Of a DNA stretch of 64,000 nt, positions 17,101 through 28,963 are shown in pieces (positions within the stretch are counted from its first letter, which is position 1; every line of letters begins with the position of its first letter). Source of the DNA: Cellulomonas hominis (GTDB lineage: Bacteria > Actinomycetota > Actinomycetes > Actinomycetales > Cellulomonadaceae); assembly GCF_901521055.1 (NCBI RefSeq), contig NZ_CABEGA010000018.1, forward strand, positions 124,001 through 188,000. The letters run 5' to 3'. The position numbers and the translations under genes were made by a program. A model generated the notes under the pieces. The model worked only from the letters and a program-made list of their open reading frames with translations, had not been told where the DNA came from and ran no database searches.

Positions 17101-17146
17101 CGGCGGGCTGCTCCGAGCAGCGCCCCACCACCTGAGAGGACTCCTC

Positions 17147-18967
17147 GTGCTGCGCACCCACACCGCCGGCTCGCTGCGGGCCGAGCACATCGGCACCACC
17201 GTCACCCTGACCGGGTGGGTGGATCGCCGGCGCGATCACGGTGGGGTGGCGTTCGTCGACCTGCGGGACGCCTCGGGGATCGCCCAGGTCGTCATCCGGG
17301 ACGAGGCCGTGGCGCACGGCCTGCGCGCCGAGTACGTGCTCCAGGTGACCGGTCAGGTCGGCCGCCGGCCCGAGGGCAACGAGAACGCGCACCTGGCCAC
17401 CGGCGAGGTCGAGCTCGTCGCCGAGCAGGTCGTCGTGCTCAACGAGTCCGCGCCGCTGCCGTTCCAGGTGTCGTCGTCGCTCGACGAGCCCGTGGGCGAG
17501 GAGGCCCGGCTCCGCTACCGGTACCTCGACCTGCGCCGGCCCGCCCCCGCGCACGCCATGCGGCTGCGCTCGAAGGCCAGCCAGGCCGCCCGGCGGGTGC
17601 TCGACGCCCAGGACTTCGTCGAGGTCGAGACCCCGACCCTGACGCACTCGACGCCCGAGGGTGCGCGCGACTTCCTCGTGCCGGCCCGGCTCGCGCCCGG
17701 CTCCTGGTACGCGCTGCCGCAGTCGCCGCAGCTGTTCAAGCAGCTGCTCATGGTCGGCGGCCTGGAGCGCTACTACCAGCTCGCCCGCTGCTACCGCGAC
17801 GAGGACTTCCGCGCCGACCGGCAGCCCGAGTTCACGCAGCTCGACGTCGAGATGTCCTTCGTGGACCAGGAGGACGTCATCGCGCTCGGCGAGCAGATCC
17901 TCGTCGCGCTGTGGGACCTCATCGGCTACACCGTGCCGACCCCCGTCCCGCGCATGACCTACGCCGAGGCGATGGCTCGGTACGGGACGGACAAGCCGGA
18001 CCTGCGGTTCGGGCTCGAGCTGGTCGAGCTCACCTCGTTCTTCTCGGAGACGCCGTTCCGCGTGTTCCAGGCGCCCTACGTCGGGGCCGTCGTGCAGCCC
18101 GGCGGCGCGGCCACGCCGCGGCGGGGGTTCGACGCGTGGCAGGAGTGGGCGAAGCAGCGCGGCGCCAAGGGCCTGGCGTACGTGACGGTCGCCGAGGACG
18201 GCACGCTCGGGGGCCCCGTGGCCAAGAACATCTCCGAGGCGGAGCGCGACGGCCTCGTCGCGGCCGTCGGCGCGCAGCCGGGCGACGCCGTCTTCTTCGC
18301 CGCCGGCAAGCCCTCGGAGGCCCGCGCGCTGCTGGGCGCCGCCCGGCTCGAGATCGGCCGCCGCGGCGGGCTGATCGACGAGTCCGAGTGGGCGTTCGTG
18401 TGGGTGGTCGACGCCCCGCTGTTCAAGCCCACGGGCGAGGACGACGACGTGGCCGTCGGCGAGGGTGCCTGGACCGCCGTGCACCACGCGTTCACGTCGC
18501 CCACGCCCGAGTGGATCGACCGGTTCGAGGAGAACCCGGGCGAGGCCCTCGCGTACGCGTACGACATCGTCTGCAACGGCAACGAGATCGGCGGCGGGTC
18601 GATCCGTATCCACCGCCGCGACGTGCAGGAGCGCGTGTTCGCCGTCATGGGCATCGACGAGCAGGAGGCCCGCGAGAAGTTCGGCTGGCTGCTCGACGCG
18701 TTCCAGTTCGGCGCCCCGCCGCACGGCGGCATCGCGTTCGGCTGGGACCGCGTCGTGGCGCTGCTGACCGGCTCCGAGTCGATCCGCGACGTCATCGCGT
18801 TCCCGAAGTCCGGCGGCGGGTACGACCCGCTGACCGGCGCACCGGCCCCGATCACGGCGCAGCAGCGTCGCGAGGCCGGCGTGGACGCCAAGCCGAAGGC
18901 CCCCGCCGCGGCGGCGCCGGACGGTGCCGTGCAGCACGAGGCCCCGGCGGCGACCACCCCGGCGTGA
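17147..18967 (+). CDS. aspS: aspartate--tRNA ligase, probably non-discriminating (Asp/Asn)
   Basis: The 606-residue class IIb synthetase has an N-terminal anticodon-binding OB domain ([19 protein letters not shown]), a catalytic core with [37 protein letters not shown] and the motif 2 region [24 protein letters not shown], the bacterial GAD insertion, and motif 3 in GIAFGWDRV. His-31 in RRRDHGG is the residue linked to non-discriminating enzymes, which also charge tRNA(Asn); discriminating enzymes carry Leu there. An unconserved Ala/Pro tail follows the catalytic domain. GTG start with GAGAGGA six bases before it. The stop overlaps the GNAT gene start by four bases (GTGA). Confidence 0.95.
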   Translation: MLRTHTAGSLRAEHIGTTVTLTGWVDRRRDHGGVAFVDLRDASGIAQVVIRDEAVAHGLRAEYVLQVTGQVGRRPEGNENAHLATGEVELVAEQVVVLNESAPLPFQVSSSLDEPVGEEARLRYRYLDLRRPAPAHAMRLRSKASQAARRVLDAQDFVEVETPTLTHSTPEGARDFLVPARLAPGSWYALPQSPQLFKQLLMVGGLERYYQLARCYRDEDFRADRQPEFTQLDVEMSFVDQEDVIALGEQILVALWDLIGYTVPTPVPRMTYAEAMARYGTDKPDLRFGLELVELTSFFSETPFRVFQAPYVGAVVQPGGAATPRRGFDAWQEWAKQRGAKGLAYVTVAEDGTLGGPVAKNISEAERDGLVAAVGAQPGDAVFFAAGKPSEARALLGAARLEIGRRGGLIDESEWAFVWVVDAPLFKPTGEDDDVAVGEGAWTAVHHAFTSPTPEWIDRFEENPGEALAYAYDIVCNGNEIGGGSIRIHRRDVQERVFAVMGIDEQEAREKFGWLLDAFQFGAPPHGGIAFGWDRVVALLTGSESIRDVIAFPKSGGGYDPLTGAPAPITAQQRREAGVDAKPKAPAAAAPDGAVQHEAPAATTPA

Positions 18968-19830
18968 CGGGGGTCGTCGACCCGGCGACCACGTCGTCGC
19001 GCCGCGAGCCGGCGCTGCCGGCGGCGTGGGCGGACGACCCGTTCCTGCTCGAGCAGCGCCGGTGGTGGCGCCCCGAGCAGGTGCGGGTCTCCGGCGACGC
19101 CCTGCTGCTGATCCAGCGGGACGTGGGCACGGCGGGCGCTCCGGGAGATCACGGGGCACCTCGTCCCACGATGCTGGCGGCGCTCGGTCCCGCCGAGCCG
19201 GCGGCCGACCTCCTGCGGGAGCACGGCGACGCCTCGCACCGGTACGCGTGGGTGAGCACGGCCGCGCTCGGCCTGCTGCGCCCCGCGGAGGTGCAGCGGC
19301 TCGGACTGGTCCCGGCGCGCACGGGCTGGGAGTGGATGGTCACGGCGTCCGCGCCGCCGGCGCTCGCCGGGGAGGCGTGGGTGACCGAGCTCGACCCCGT
19401 GCGCGACGCGGAGGCGATCCGGGCGTGCCTCGCGGAGGCGAACCCGACGACCGACGCGGACCCGTCCGCGCCGGGCGAGCGGTGGTGGGGCTGCGCCGAC
19501 CTGGACGGGGCACGGGCGGACTGCTCCGGCTCGCGCCCCGGCCCCTCGGGCGGCCACGTCCGGCTGACCGGCGTGATCGGGGCGAGCCCGCGCACCGGGC
19601 GCACGGACACCCGGCGTGCCGCGCACCTGCACGGGCTCGGCGTGCGGCCGGGGGAGCGCGGCCGGGGGCTCGGCGCCGCGCTCACCGCCGCGGCCGTGCG
19701 GGCGCTGCTCGCGGACGGCGCCGACTGGGTGTCGCTGGGCATGTGGGACGACAACGACGGGGCGCGCCGGGTCTACCACCGGCTCGGGCTGCGGACGCTG
19801 CACCGGCTGACGACCCTGCGGCGCCGCTGA
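18964..19830 (+). CDS. GNAT family N-acetyltransferase
   Basis: The 288-residue protein has an N-terminal region without a recognised fold ([21 protein letters not shown]) and a C-terminal GNAT domain. The acetyl-CoA loop is seen in [29 protein letters not shown] (the R/Q-x-x-G-x-G/A pattern as RGRGLG) and the last strand in [20 protein letters not shown]. The acceptor substrate is unknown. Its GTG start lies within the aspS stop (GTGA), so it is read from the aspS promoter. The gene ends 70 bases from the convergent MMPL gene. Confidence 0.85.
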   Translation: MTGVVDPATTSSRREPALPAAWADDPFLLEQRRWWRPEQVRVSGDALLLIQRDVGTAGAPGDHGAPRPTMLAALGPAEPAADLLREHGDASHRYAWVSTAALGLLRPAEVQRLGLVPARTGWEWMVTASAPPALAGEAWVTELDPVRDAEAIRACLAEANPTTDADPSAPGERWWGCADLDGARADCSGSRPGPSGGHVRLTGVIGASPRTGRTDTRRAAHLHGLGVRPGERGRGLGAALTAAAVRALLADGADWVSLGMWDDNDGARRVYHRLGLRTLHRLTTLRRR

Positions 19831-19854
19831 CACATCGCAGCGCCCGGTCCCGCG

Positions 19855-19889
19855 GGCCGTCCCCCCGGCCGAGGCCGTCCCCCCGGCCG
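19855..19889. repeat. two tandem 17-base repeats in a convergent intergenic region
   Basis: GGCCGTCCCCCCGGCCG occurs twice (19855-19871 and 19873-19889) with an 18-base period, between the stops of the GNAT gene and the MMPL gene. Each unit can itself fold weakly (GGCCG/CGGCC), so they may help terminate both transcripts. Confidence 0.6.
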
Positions 19890-19900
19890 CGGCCGCCGCG

Positions 19901-22150
19901 TCAGTGCGTGATCGCCAGGCGGTCGTAGACCCGGCGCAGCGGGGCCGGCGCCCACCAGTTCGCCTCGCCGAGGATCGTCATGGTGGCGGGCACCAGCAGC
20001 AGCCGGACCAGCGTCGCGTCGATGAGGACGGCGACCGCGAGCGAGAAGCCGACCTCCTTGATCACCAGCAGCTCGCCGGCCACGAACCCGGCGAACACCG
20101 CGATGATGATCGCCGCCGCCGAGGTGATCACCCGGCCGGACCGCTGCAGCCCGAGCCGCACGGCGTCGTCGTTCGGCACCCCGGCGTCGTGCAGCTCCTT
20201 GATGCGCGACAGCAGGAACACCTCGTAGTCCATCGCGAGCCCGAAGGCGAAGGCGATCACGAGCGCCACGACGTAGGTCTCGATGCCGCCGGTCGACTCG
20301 AAGCCGAGCAGCCCGGACAGGTGGCCGTCCTGGAACACCCAGACCAGCACGCCGAGCGACGCGCAGAGGGACACGAGGTTGGTCAGCAGCGCCTTGATCG
20401 GCACCAGCACCGACCCGGTCATGAGGAACAGCAGCGCGAGGGTCGCGACGGCGACGACGCCGAGCGCCCACGGCGCCCGGTCGACCAGCGCGTCGGTGAA
20501 GTCGATCTGGTTGGCCGCCTGACCCCCGACGTACGCGTCGAACGGCAGGTCGAGGTCCCGCAGCCCGTGCACGACGTCCTGGGCGGTCTGCCCGCCCGCG
20601 TCGGCGCTGTCCGGGCGCACCCCGATGACGACGACCGAGCCGCGCGCCGTGGGGGCGTCCACGGACGCGACGCCGTCGAGGGCCTCGATCTGCGGCAGCA
20701 CCGCCTCGGCGTCCGCGACGCCGGTCTCGGCGACGACCTGGACGGACGGACTCGTCGAGGCGGGGTACTGGTCGGCGAGCAGCGCGACGAACTCGCGCTG
20801 CGGGCTGGACAGCGGGAGCAGCTCGGTCGTGGAGTTGCGCAGCTCGAGGTGCAGGAGCGGCGTCGCGAGCACCAGCAGCACCGCCAGCGACCCGCCCATC
20901 ACCCACCACGGCCGGCGCTGCACCCGGGCCGCCAGGCGGGAGAAGGCGCCCTCCTCGGCCTGCACGTCGGCCGTGCGGGCCAGCACGCGCCGCAGCCCCG
21001 GCACGCGCGACAGCACGCTCGGGCCCGCCAGCCGGCGGCCGGTCCACACGAGGAGGGCCGGCACGAGCGTCAGGGCCGTCGCGACGGCGAACACGATCAC
21101 CGCCACGGACCCGGCGCCGAACGCCCGCAGGATGTCCTGGCGGAACACCAGCAGGCCGGCGATCGAGACGCCGACGGTGAGCGCGGAGAACGCCACGGTG
21201 CGGCCCGCGGTTGCCATCGTGGCGACCAGCGCCGTCGTGACCGCGCCGTCGCCGCGGCGCCGGCGGGCCGACCGGCCGGCGTCGTCGCCGAGCGTGCGGC
21301 CGAGCTCCTCGCGGAACCGCGAGACGATCAGCAGCCCGTAGTCGATGGACAGGCCGAGCCCCAGGACCGTGACGACGTTGACGACGGAGGACTCGAGGTC
21401 GTCCATCAGGTACGACAGCGCGAGCAGGGAGCCGAGGCCGCCCGCGATGGACGCGACCGCCCCGACCAGGGGCATGGCCGCGGCGAGGAACCCGCCGAAG
21501 ACCAGCACCATGATGAGCAGCGCCACCGGCAGCGCGACGGCCTCGCCCGTGGTGAGGTCCTGCTCCACCTGGTCGGTGATGGCCGACACGATGAGGGACG
21601 TCCCGCCGACCAGGCCGGTGGCGTCGGGCGCCACCTCCGCCAGCGCCCCGGGAACCGCCTCGAGGTGCCGCTCGACCTCGAGCAGCGCGTCCTCCTCCGC
21701 GTCGGCGGACAGCTCGGGCTCGAGCTCCGCGACCATCAGGAAGCCCTCGCCGTCCTGGGCGAGCAGCGGAGCCGCGGCGGGGTTCGCCGGGCCCTCGGGC
21801 AGCACGAACGGGTCGATCACCGAGACGACGCCGTCGACGGACGCGACGTCCTCGCGCGCCGGGGCGAGCGCCTCGGCCAGCCCCGGCGTCGCGGGGTCGA
21901 CGCCCTGGACGACCAGGCTGAGCGACGCGCCCGACGTGCTCGTCTCGGCCAGCAGCTCGCTGGCGCGGGCGCTGTCGGAGCCGGGGACCAGCTGCTCGCC
22001 GGTCGTCAGGCGGTCGAAGAGGTTCTGCCCGCCCACGCCGACGAGGGCGAGCAGGAAGCACGCCACCGTGATGACGGCCCAGGCAGCGACCGTGCGGCGG
22101 GGGTGACGGGCGACGGCGCGACCCAGGCTCTCGAACACGCGGGTCAGCAT
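19901..22150 (-). CDS. MMPL/RND family transporter
   Basis: A 749-residue integral membrane protein in two homologous halves. Each has one span, an extracytoplasmic domain and a bundle of five spans, the plan of the RND superfamily. The first half starts [35 protein letters not shown]; the second starts [30 protein letters not shown]. The motifs [18 protein letters not shown] and [20 protein letters not shown] hold the Asp-Tyr pair of the MMPL proton path in both halves. Such proteins export lipids, or drugs in some cases; the cargo here is unknown. ATG start at 22150. It is transcribed away from rarA from a 97-base divergent region. Confidence 0.93.
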   Translation of the reverse strand: MLTRVFESLGRAVARHPRRTVAAWAVITVACFLLALVGVGGQNLFDRLTTGEQLVPGSDSARASELLAETSTSGASLSLVVQGVDPATPGLAEALAPAREDVASVDGVVSVIDPFVLPEGPANPAAAPLLAQDGEGFLMVAELEPELSADAEEDALLEVERHLEAVPGALAEVAPDATGLVGGTSLIVSAITDQVEQDLTTGEAVALPVALLIMVLVFGGFLAAAMPLVGAVASIAGGLGSLLALSYLMDDLESSVVNVVTVLGLGLSIDYGLLIVSRFREELGRTLGDDAGRSARRRRGDGAVTTALVATMATAGRTVAFSALTVGVSIAGLLVFRQDILRAFGAGSVAVIVFAVATALTLVPALLVWTGRRLAGPSVLSRVPGLRRVLARTADVQAEEGAFSRLAARVQRRPWWVMGGSLAVLLVLATPLLHLELRNSTTELLPLSSPQREFVALLADQYPASTSPSVQVVAETGVADAEAVLPQIEALDGVASVDAPTARGSVVVIGVRPDSADAGGQTAQDVVHGLRDLDLPFDAYVGGQAANQIDFTDALVDRAPWALGVVAVATLALLFLMTGSVLVPIKALLTNLVSLCASLGVLVWVFQDGHLSGLLGFESTGGIETYVVALVIAFAFGLAMDYEVFLLSRIKELHDAGVPNDDAVRLGLQRSGRVITSAAAIIIAVFAGFVAGELLVIKEVGFSLAVAVLIDATLVRLLLVPATMTILGEANWWAPAPLRRVYDRLAITH

Positions 22151-22234
22151 CGCAGGCCGACCGGGGGCGGCGCATCACCGGCCCGGCCGGGCTGGGGACG
22201 ACGCCCGGCGGCGCGGCGTGTGGGACGGCGTGCG

Positions 22235-22240
22235 TAGGCT
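22235..22240 (+). promoter_or_regulatory. probable -10 box of a leaderless rarA gene
   Basis: TAGGCT stands seven bases before the rarA ATG at 22248, with no Shine-Dalgarno stretch between. This distance places the transcription start at the start codon. Confidence 0.5.
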
Positions 22241-22247
22241 CGCGGGC

Positions 22248-23669
22248 ATGGATCTGTTCGACGCGGTGACCTCGACCGCGCAGGGGACCCCCGCGCCGTC
22301 GGCCGGGGCGCCGCTCGCGGTGCGGATGCGCCCGAGCAGCCTGGCGGAGGTCGCCGGGCAGGAGCACCTGCTGGTGCCGGGCTCCCCGCTGCGCCGGCTG
22401 GTCGAGCCGGGCGATCCGTCGACCCGCCGCGCGGCGCCGTCGTCCGTGGTGCTGTGGGGCCCGCCGGGCACGGGCAAGACGACGCTCGCGTACCTGGTCG
22501 CGACCACCTCCGGCCGCCGGTTCGTCGAGCTGTCGGCGGTCACCGCCGGCGTGAAGGACGTGCGGCAGGTGGTCGAGGACGCCCGGCGCCGGCTGGCGTC
22601 CGACGGGTCCGAGACGGTCCTGTTCATCGACGAGGTCCACCGGTTCACCAAGGCCCAGCAGGACGCGCTGCTGCCGAGCGTGGAGAACCGCTGGGTCACG
22701 CTGGTGGCCGCGACGACCGAGAACCCGAGCTTCTCGGTCAACTCGCCGCTGCTGTCCCGCTCCCTGCTGCTCACGCTCAAGCCGCTCGACACCGAGGACG
22801 TGCGGGCGCTCGTGCGGCGGGCGGTCGAGGACGAGCGGGGCCTGGGCGGCGCCGTCCGGCTGACCGAGGACGCGGAGGACCACCTGCTGCGGCTGGCGGG
22901 CGGCGACGCGCGCAAGGCGCTGACGATCCTGGAGGCGGCCGCCGGCGCGGCGCTGTCGGCCCGGTCGGAGCGCCTCGCCGACCCGGACGCGGAGCCGCCG
23001 GACCTGGACGAGCCGGCCGAGGTCGACCTCGCCACGACCGAGCGGGCGATCGACGTGGCCGCGGTCCGGTACGACCGCGACGGCGACCAGCACTACGACG
23101 TGATCAGCGCCTTCATCAAGTCGGTGCGTGGCTCGGACGTCGACGCGGCGCTGCACTACCTCGCCCGGATGATCGCGGCGGGGGAGGACCCGCGGTTCAT
23201 CGCGCGGCGCATCGTCATCTCCGCCGCGGAGGACGTCGGCATGGCGGACCCCAGCGCCCTGCAGACGGCCGTGGCCGCCGCGCAGGCCGTGGCGCTCATC
23301 GGCATGCCGGAGGCGCGGATCATCCTGGCGGAGGCGGTGGTGCACCTCGCGACCGCCCCGAAGTCCAACGCGGCATACCTCGGCATCGACGCCGCCCTCG
23401 CCGACGTGCGCGCCGGGCGGCTCGGGTCGGTCCCCGCGCACCTGCGGGACGCGCACTACGCGGGGGCCAAGGCGCTCGGCCACGGCGCCGGCTACCGGTA
23501 CGCGCACGACGAGCCGCACGGCATCGCGCCGCAGCAGTACCTCCCGGACGAGCTCGTGGGCAGCCGGTACTACACGCCGACCGACCGCGGGTACGAGCGC
23601 CAGGTCACCGAGCGGCTCGGTCGCATCCGCTCGGTGCTGGACCAGGCCCCGCCCCCGAGCGTGGGTTAG
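22248..23669 (+). CDS. rarA: replication-associated recombination protein A (RarA/MgsA)
   Basis: RarA is an AAA+ ATPase, related to clamp loaders, that acts at stalled replication forks. The 473-residue protein begins MDLFDAVTS and contains [17 protein letters not shown], Walker [12 protein letters not shown], Walker [11 protein letters not shown], sensor 1 [14 protein letters not shown] and the family signature [28 protein letters not shown], then [12 protein letters not shown]. The C-terminal tetramerisation region includes YLPDELVG and [11 protein letters not shown]. The ATG was preferred over an upstream codon at 22218, which adds ten unconserved residues and precedes the -10 box. It is often found next to rpsD and alaS in actinobacteria, as here. 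Confidence 0.95.
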   Translation: MDLFDAVTSTAQGTPAPSAGAPLAVRMRPSSLAEVAGQEHLLVPGSPLRRLVEPGDPSTRRAAPSSVVLWGPPGTGKTTLAYLVATTSGRRFVELSAVTAGVKDVRQVVEDARRRLASDGSETVLFIDEVHRFTKAQQDALLPSVENRWVTLVAATTENPSFSVNSPLLSRSLLLTLKPLDTEDVRALVRRAVEDERGLGGAVRLTEDAEDHLLRLAGGDARKALTILEAAAGAALSARSERLADPDAEPPDLDEPAEVDLATTERAIDVAAVRYDRDGDQHYDVISAFIKSVRGSDVDAALHYLARMIAAGEDPRFIARRIVISAAEDVGMADPSALQTAVAAAQAVALIGMPEARIILAEAVVHLATAPKSNAAYLGIDAALADVRAGRLGSVPAHLRDAHYAGAKALGHGAGYRYAHDEPHGIAPQQYLPDELVGSRYYTPTDRGYERQVTERLGRIRSVLDQAPPPSVG

Positions 23670-23695
23670 GCGAACCGACCGACGCCCGGTAGAGT
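23666..23695 (+). promoter_or_regulatory. σA-type promoter of rpsD
   Basis: TTAGGC (23666-23671) and TAGAGT (23690-23695) are spaced by 18 bases. The -35 box overlaps the rarA stop codon (TAG 23667-23669). It would give an rpsD leader of close to 190 nt. Confidence 0.5.
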
Positions 23696-23699
23696 TGTC

Positions 23700-23891
23700 C
23701 GGTCGTCCTCGACACGTGTCCTCCTGCGCCTGGCGCAGGGGCGTCCGTCGCGGGACGGCCACCTGGGGTCTTAGCCGCGCCAGGCGTCGTGCAGCTCACC
23801 GCCGCACGCCCGCCGTCGCACCGAGGTCGACCCCACGCCCGCCCGGAACCTCCGTGCGCGGGTGTGCCGTGAACTGAACGACAGGAAGAAC
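23700..23891 (+). promoter_or_regulatory. long structured 5' leader of rpsD, possible S4 autoregulation
   Basis: The region between the promoter and the rpsD ATG has no gene but shows stem-loops, for example CCTGCGCC/GGCGCAGG at 23723-23739. Ribosomal protein S4 represses its own mRNA in several bacteria by binding a leader structure. Whether this leader does the same is inference from length and position only. Confidence 0.3.
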
Positions 23892-24518
23892 ATGAGCAAC
23901 GTGACCCGCGCGCGTCGCCAGGTGCGCCTCTCGCGCGCCCTGGGCCTCGCGCTGACGCCCAAGGCCGTCAAGCACTTCGAGAAGCGCCCCTACCCGCCCG
24001 GCGAGCACGGCCGCGCCCGTCGCCGGACCGAGTCCGACTACGCGGTGCGTCTGCGCGAGAAGCAGCGTCTGCGTGCCCAGTACGCGCTGCGCGAGAAGCA
24101 GCTCGCCCGCGCCTACGAGGACGCCCGCAAGGCCCCGGGCCTGACCGGTGAGGCCCTGGTCGAGGACCTCGAGACCCGCCTGGACGCCCTCGTGCTCCGC
24201 GCCGGCTTCGCCCGCACCATCCTGCAGGCCCGCCAGGTCGTCGTGCACCGCCACGTGCTGGTCGACGGCAAGATCGTGGACCGTCCGTCCTTCCGCGTGA
24301 AGGAGGGCCAGACCCTGCAGATCAAGCCCAAGAGCCAGACCACGGTGCCGTTCCAGGTCGCCGCCGCCGGCGCGCACCGCGACGTGCTGCCGGCCCTCCC
24401 GGGCTACCTGGACGTCCAGCTCGAGAAGCTGAGCGCCGTCCTCGTGCGTCGCCCGAAGCGCGCCGAGATCCCCGTGACCTGCGAGGTCCAGCTGGTCGTC
24501 GAGTACTACGCCCGCTGA
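23892..24518 (+). CDS. rpsD: 30S ribosomal protein S4
   Basis: S4 is a primary 16S rRNA-binding protein of the small-subunit body and is involved in translational accuracy. The 208-residue protein begins MSNVTRARRQVRLSRALGL and keeps KHFEKRPYPPGEHG and the S4 domain (LETRLDALVLRAGFARTILQARQVVVHRHVLVDG). The N-terminal zinc-type Cys motif of some S4 proteins is absent, so this is the Cys-free form. ATG follows AGGAAGAAC. It stands alone, away from the α-operon, as is often seen in Micrococcales. Confidence 0.97.
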   Translation: MSNVTRARRQVRLSRALGLALTPKAVKHFEKRPYPPGEHGRARRRTESDYAVRLREKQRLRAQYALREKQLARAYEDARKAPGLTGEALVEDLETRLDALVLRAGFARTILQARQVVVHRHVLVDGKIVDRPSFRVKEGQTLQIKPKSQTTVPFQVAAAGAHRDVLPALPGYLDVQLEKLSAVLVRRPKRAEIPVTCEVQLVVEYYAR

Positions 24519-24543
24519 TCGCACCACGCGAACCGCGCACGAC

Positions 24544-24591
24544 CCGCGACGCCTCCGCACCGCCCGCACGGGCAGCGCGGGGGCGTCGCGG
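24544..24591 (+). terminator. hairpin after rpsD, probable terminator
   Basis: Arms 24544-24553 (CCGCGACGCC) and 24582-24591 are perfectly complementary and are extended by CCGC/GCGG pairing inward. It lies 25 bases after the rpsD stop. Only a short, mixed T stretch (GTTGGGG) follows. Confidence 0.55.
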
Positions 24592-24628
24592 CGTTGGGGA
24601 CGGCGCGGGGCGGGACCGCCCGGCCCGG

Positions 24629-24634
24629 TAGGGT
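24629..24634 (+). promoter_or_regulatory. probable -10 box of the DUF948 gene
   Basis: TAGGGT, 45 bases before the ATG at 24680, in the gap between the rpsD terminator hairpin and the gene. A -35 hexamer is not clear. Confidence 0.4.
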
Positions 24635-24679
24635 GCCGGGGGACGTCGGACGCCACCGACCCGAGGAGAAGGGCTGGCC

Positions 24680-25045
24680 ATGCTGGGAGACATCGCGGGG
24701 CTCGTCGCGGCCATCGCCTTCGTGCTGCTGGTCGGTGCGCTCGCCGTGCCGCTGGTGAAGCTCGGCCGGGTGCTGGACGAGACGCGCACCTCGGTCAAGG
24801 AGCTCACGGAGCACGCCGTGCCGATCCTCGACGAGGCCGCCACGACCGTGTCGTCCACGAACACCCAGCTGGAGCGCGTCGACGCCATCACGACGTCGGC
24901 CGCGCAGGTCACGCAGAACGTGTCCGCGCTGACGTCGCTGTTCGCGGCGACCGTCGGCGGCCCGATGATCAAGGTCGCGGCCTTCTCCTACGGCGTGCGC
25001 CGGGCGCTGTCCGGCCTGACCGGCCGCGGGCGGTCCGCGCGATGA
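24680..25045 (+). CDS. DUF948 domain-containing membrane protein
   Basis: A 121-residue protein with one N-terminal membrane span (IAGLVAAIAFVLLVGALAVPLVKL, about residues 5-28) and a cytoplasmic helical part with the family pattern LDETRTSVKELTEHAVPILDEAATTVSSTNTQLERVD, typical of DUF948. The function of the family is not known; some members are general-stress proteins. ATG start with GGAGAAGGG upstream. Its stop overlaps the start of the next gene (ATGA), and the pair precedes alaS, a conserved actinobacterial neighbourhood. Confidence 0.85.
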   Translation: MLGDIAGLVAAIAFVLLVGALAVPLVKLGRVLDETRTSVKELTEHAVPILDEAATTVSSTNTQLERVDAITTSAAQVTQNVSALTSLFAATVGGPMIKVAAFSYGVRRALSGLTGRGRSAR

Positions 25046-25524
25046 GGCGGCTGTTCTGGGTCGGGGTCGGCGCGGCGGCTGCGGTCGCCGGTGCCCGCCG
25101 GCTCGGGCTGCTCGACGGCCTGACCGCCGACGCCGGTCACGGCGCGCACGCCGGTGCCGGGCGCTCGACGGCCGCGCAGGCCGCGCGCACCGCGTTCCGG
25201 GCCGGCGCGACGACCGCCGGGGCCGTCCGGTCCCTGTCGGACGCCCGGCGCGAGTTCTCCACGGCGATGGCGGAGCGCGAGCAGCAGCTCCGGCACGACC
25301 TGGTGGGCGACGTGGACGTGGACGCGATCCGCGCGGAGCGTGCCGAGCGGCGCGCGGCCGCCGGCGTCGCGTCGGACACCAGCGGTGCCGTCCCCCCGGC
25401 GTGGCACCGGGACCCCGAGGCCCGCGAGGCGACCCGCCGGTCCCGCGCCCGGCGCGGCTGGGCGGACGAGCCCACCGACGACCCGGACGACGGGGACGGC
25501 GACCTGCCGTACTCCTTCTACTGA
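25042..25524 (+). CDS. small hypothetical protein, partner of the DUF948 gene
   Basis: A 160-residue protein with a short hydrophobic N-terminus (MRRLFWVGVGAAAAVAGARRLGLL), an Ala-rich middle with a helical amphipathic stretch (VRSLSDARREFSTAMAEREQQLRHDLVGDVDVD) and an acidic, probably disordered C-terminus ending DLPYSFY. Similar proteins, I believe the DUF6167-type, sit between the DUF948 gene and alaS in many actinobacteria. No function can be assigned. It overlaps the DUF948 gene by four bases and is surely co-transcribed. Confidence 0.75.
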   Translation: MRRLFWVGVGAAAAVAGARRLGLLDGLTADAGHGAHAGAGRSTAAQAARTAFRAGATTAGAVRSLSDARREFSTAMAEREQQLRHDLVGDVDVDAIRAERAERRAAAGVASDTSGAVPPAWHRDPEAREATRRSRARRGWADEPTDDPDDGDGDLPYSFY

Positions 25525-25542
25525 CCGAGCCCGCGGCCGCCC

Positions 25543-25548
25543 TAGGCT
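25543..25548 (+). promoter_or_regulatory. probable -10 box of alaS
   Basis: TAGGCT, 98 bases before the alaS ATG. The leader contains a perfect 7-base stem GGCGGGG/CCCCGCC (25607-25613 and 25620-25626) shortly before the start codon. No T-box sequence was seen. Confidence 0.4.
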
Positions 25549-25646
25549 GCACCCCGGTCGCGCGCGCGGGAACACCGCCGCGGCGCGCGACGCTGAGCAC
25601 GTTGACGGCGGGGGAGCGACCCCGCCCGTGAGATGACGAGGACACC

Positions 25647-28343
<2,697 letters not shown>

Positions 28344-28399
28344 GCCCCGGCACCGGGCCGTCCTCGGACGCGCCCGGCACGCCGCAGGACCCCGACGCC

Positions 28400-28963
28400 G
28401 TGGTCCGCGGCGCGCGCCTGGCGGTGGACGTCGGCTCGGTGCGCGTCGGGCTCGCGTCGAGCGACCCCGACGGGCTGGTCGCCACGCCGGTCGCGACGCT
28501 GGCCCGGGACAACCGGCCGCCGGCACCCGGCGCGCTGCCGACGGACGTCGCGCAGATCGTCGCGGAGGTGGCCGAGCGCTCGGTCGCTGCGGTGTACGTG
28601 GGGCTGCCCCGGCACCTCTCCGGGGCGGAAGGCGCTGCATCACAGGCCGCGCGCGCGTACGCTGGGTCGCTGGCGCACGCTGTCGCACCGGTCCCGGTGC
28701 GGCTCGTGGATGAGCGGATGAGCACGGTGACCGCCCATCAGGCGCTGCACGCGTCCGGCAGGTCCGGGCGCCGCCACCGTGCGGTCGTCGACCAGGCGGC
28801 CGCGGTGGTGATCCTGCAGGCCGCGCTGGACGGAGAGCGTTCCACGGGCCGCCGGCCCGGCGAGCGGGTCACGGCGACCCGTCCTCAGGACGCCGACGTC
28901 CGGCGCGAGGGGGCCCTGGAGGACGCAGGACCGGCAGCACCAACCGAAGGGACGAGCGAGTGA
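28400..28963 (+). CDS. ruvX: putative pre-16S rRNA nuclease / Holliday junction resolvase-like RuvX (YqgF)
   Basis: The 187-residue protein has an RNase H-like YqgF core: RLAVDVGSVRVGLASSDPDGLVATPV (first catalytic Asp), VYVGLPRHLSGAEGAASQAARAYA, VPVRLVDERMSTVTA (Glu) and VDQAAAVVILQAALD (last Asp). The family processes the 5' end of 16S rRNA in E. coli and was first proposed as a resolvase. A variable charged tail of about 40 residues follows the core. GTG start. It overlaps mltG in GTGA, as in most actinobacteria. Confidence 0.93.
   Translation: MVRGARLAVDVGSVRVGLASSDPDGLVATPVATLARDNRPPAPGALPTDVAQIVAEVAERSVAAVYVGLPRHLSGAEGAASQAARAYAGSLAHAVAPVPVRLVDERMSTVTAHQALHASGRSGRRHRAVVDQAAAVVILQAALDGERSTGRRPGERVTATRPQDADVRREGALEDAGPAAPTEGTSE

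Noticed and set aside
19773-23762. A very long open frame on the minus strand (over 1300 codons) across the MMPL gene and rarA.
   Set aside because: It lies out of frame with, or opposite to, two well-supported genes and has the Arg/Pro/Gly-rich composition of high-GC shadow frames. No domain is visible.
25549-25646. T-box leader before alaS (and before hisS and aspS).
   Set aside because: No T-box consensus or specifier/antiterminator structure is seen; the alaS leader has only a short GC hairpin, and hisS has no leader.
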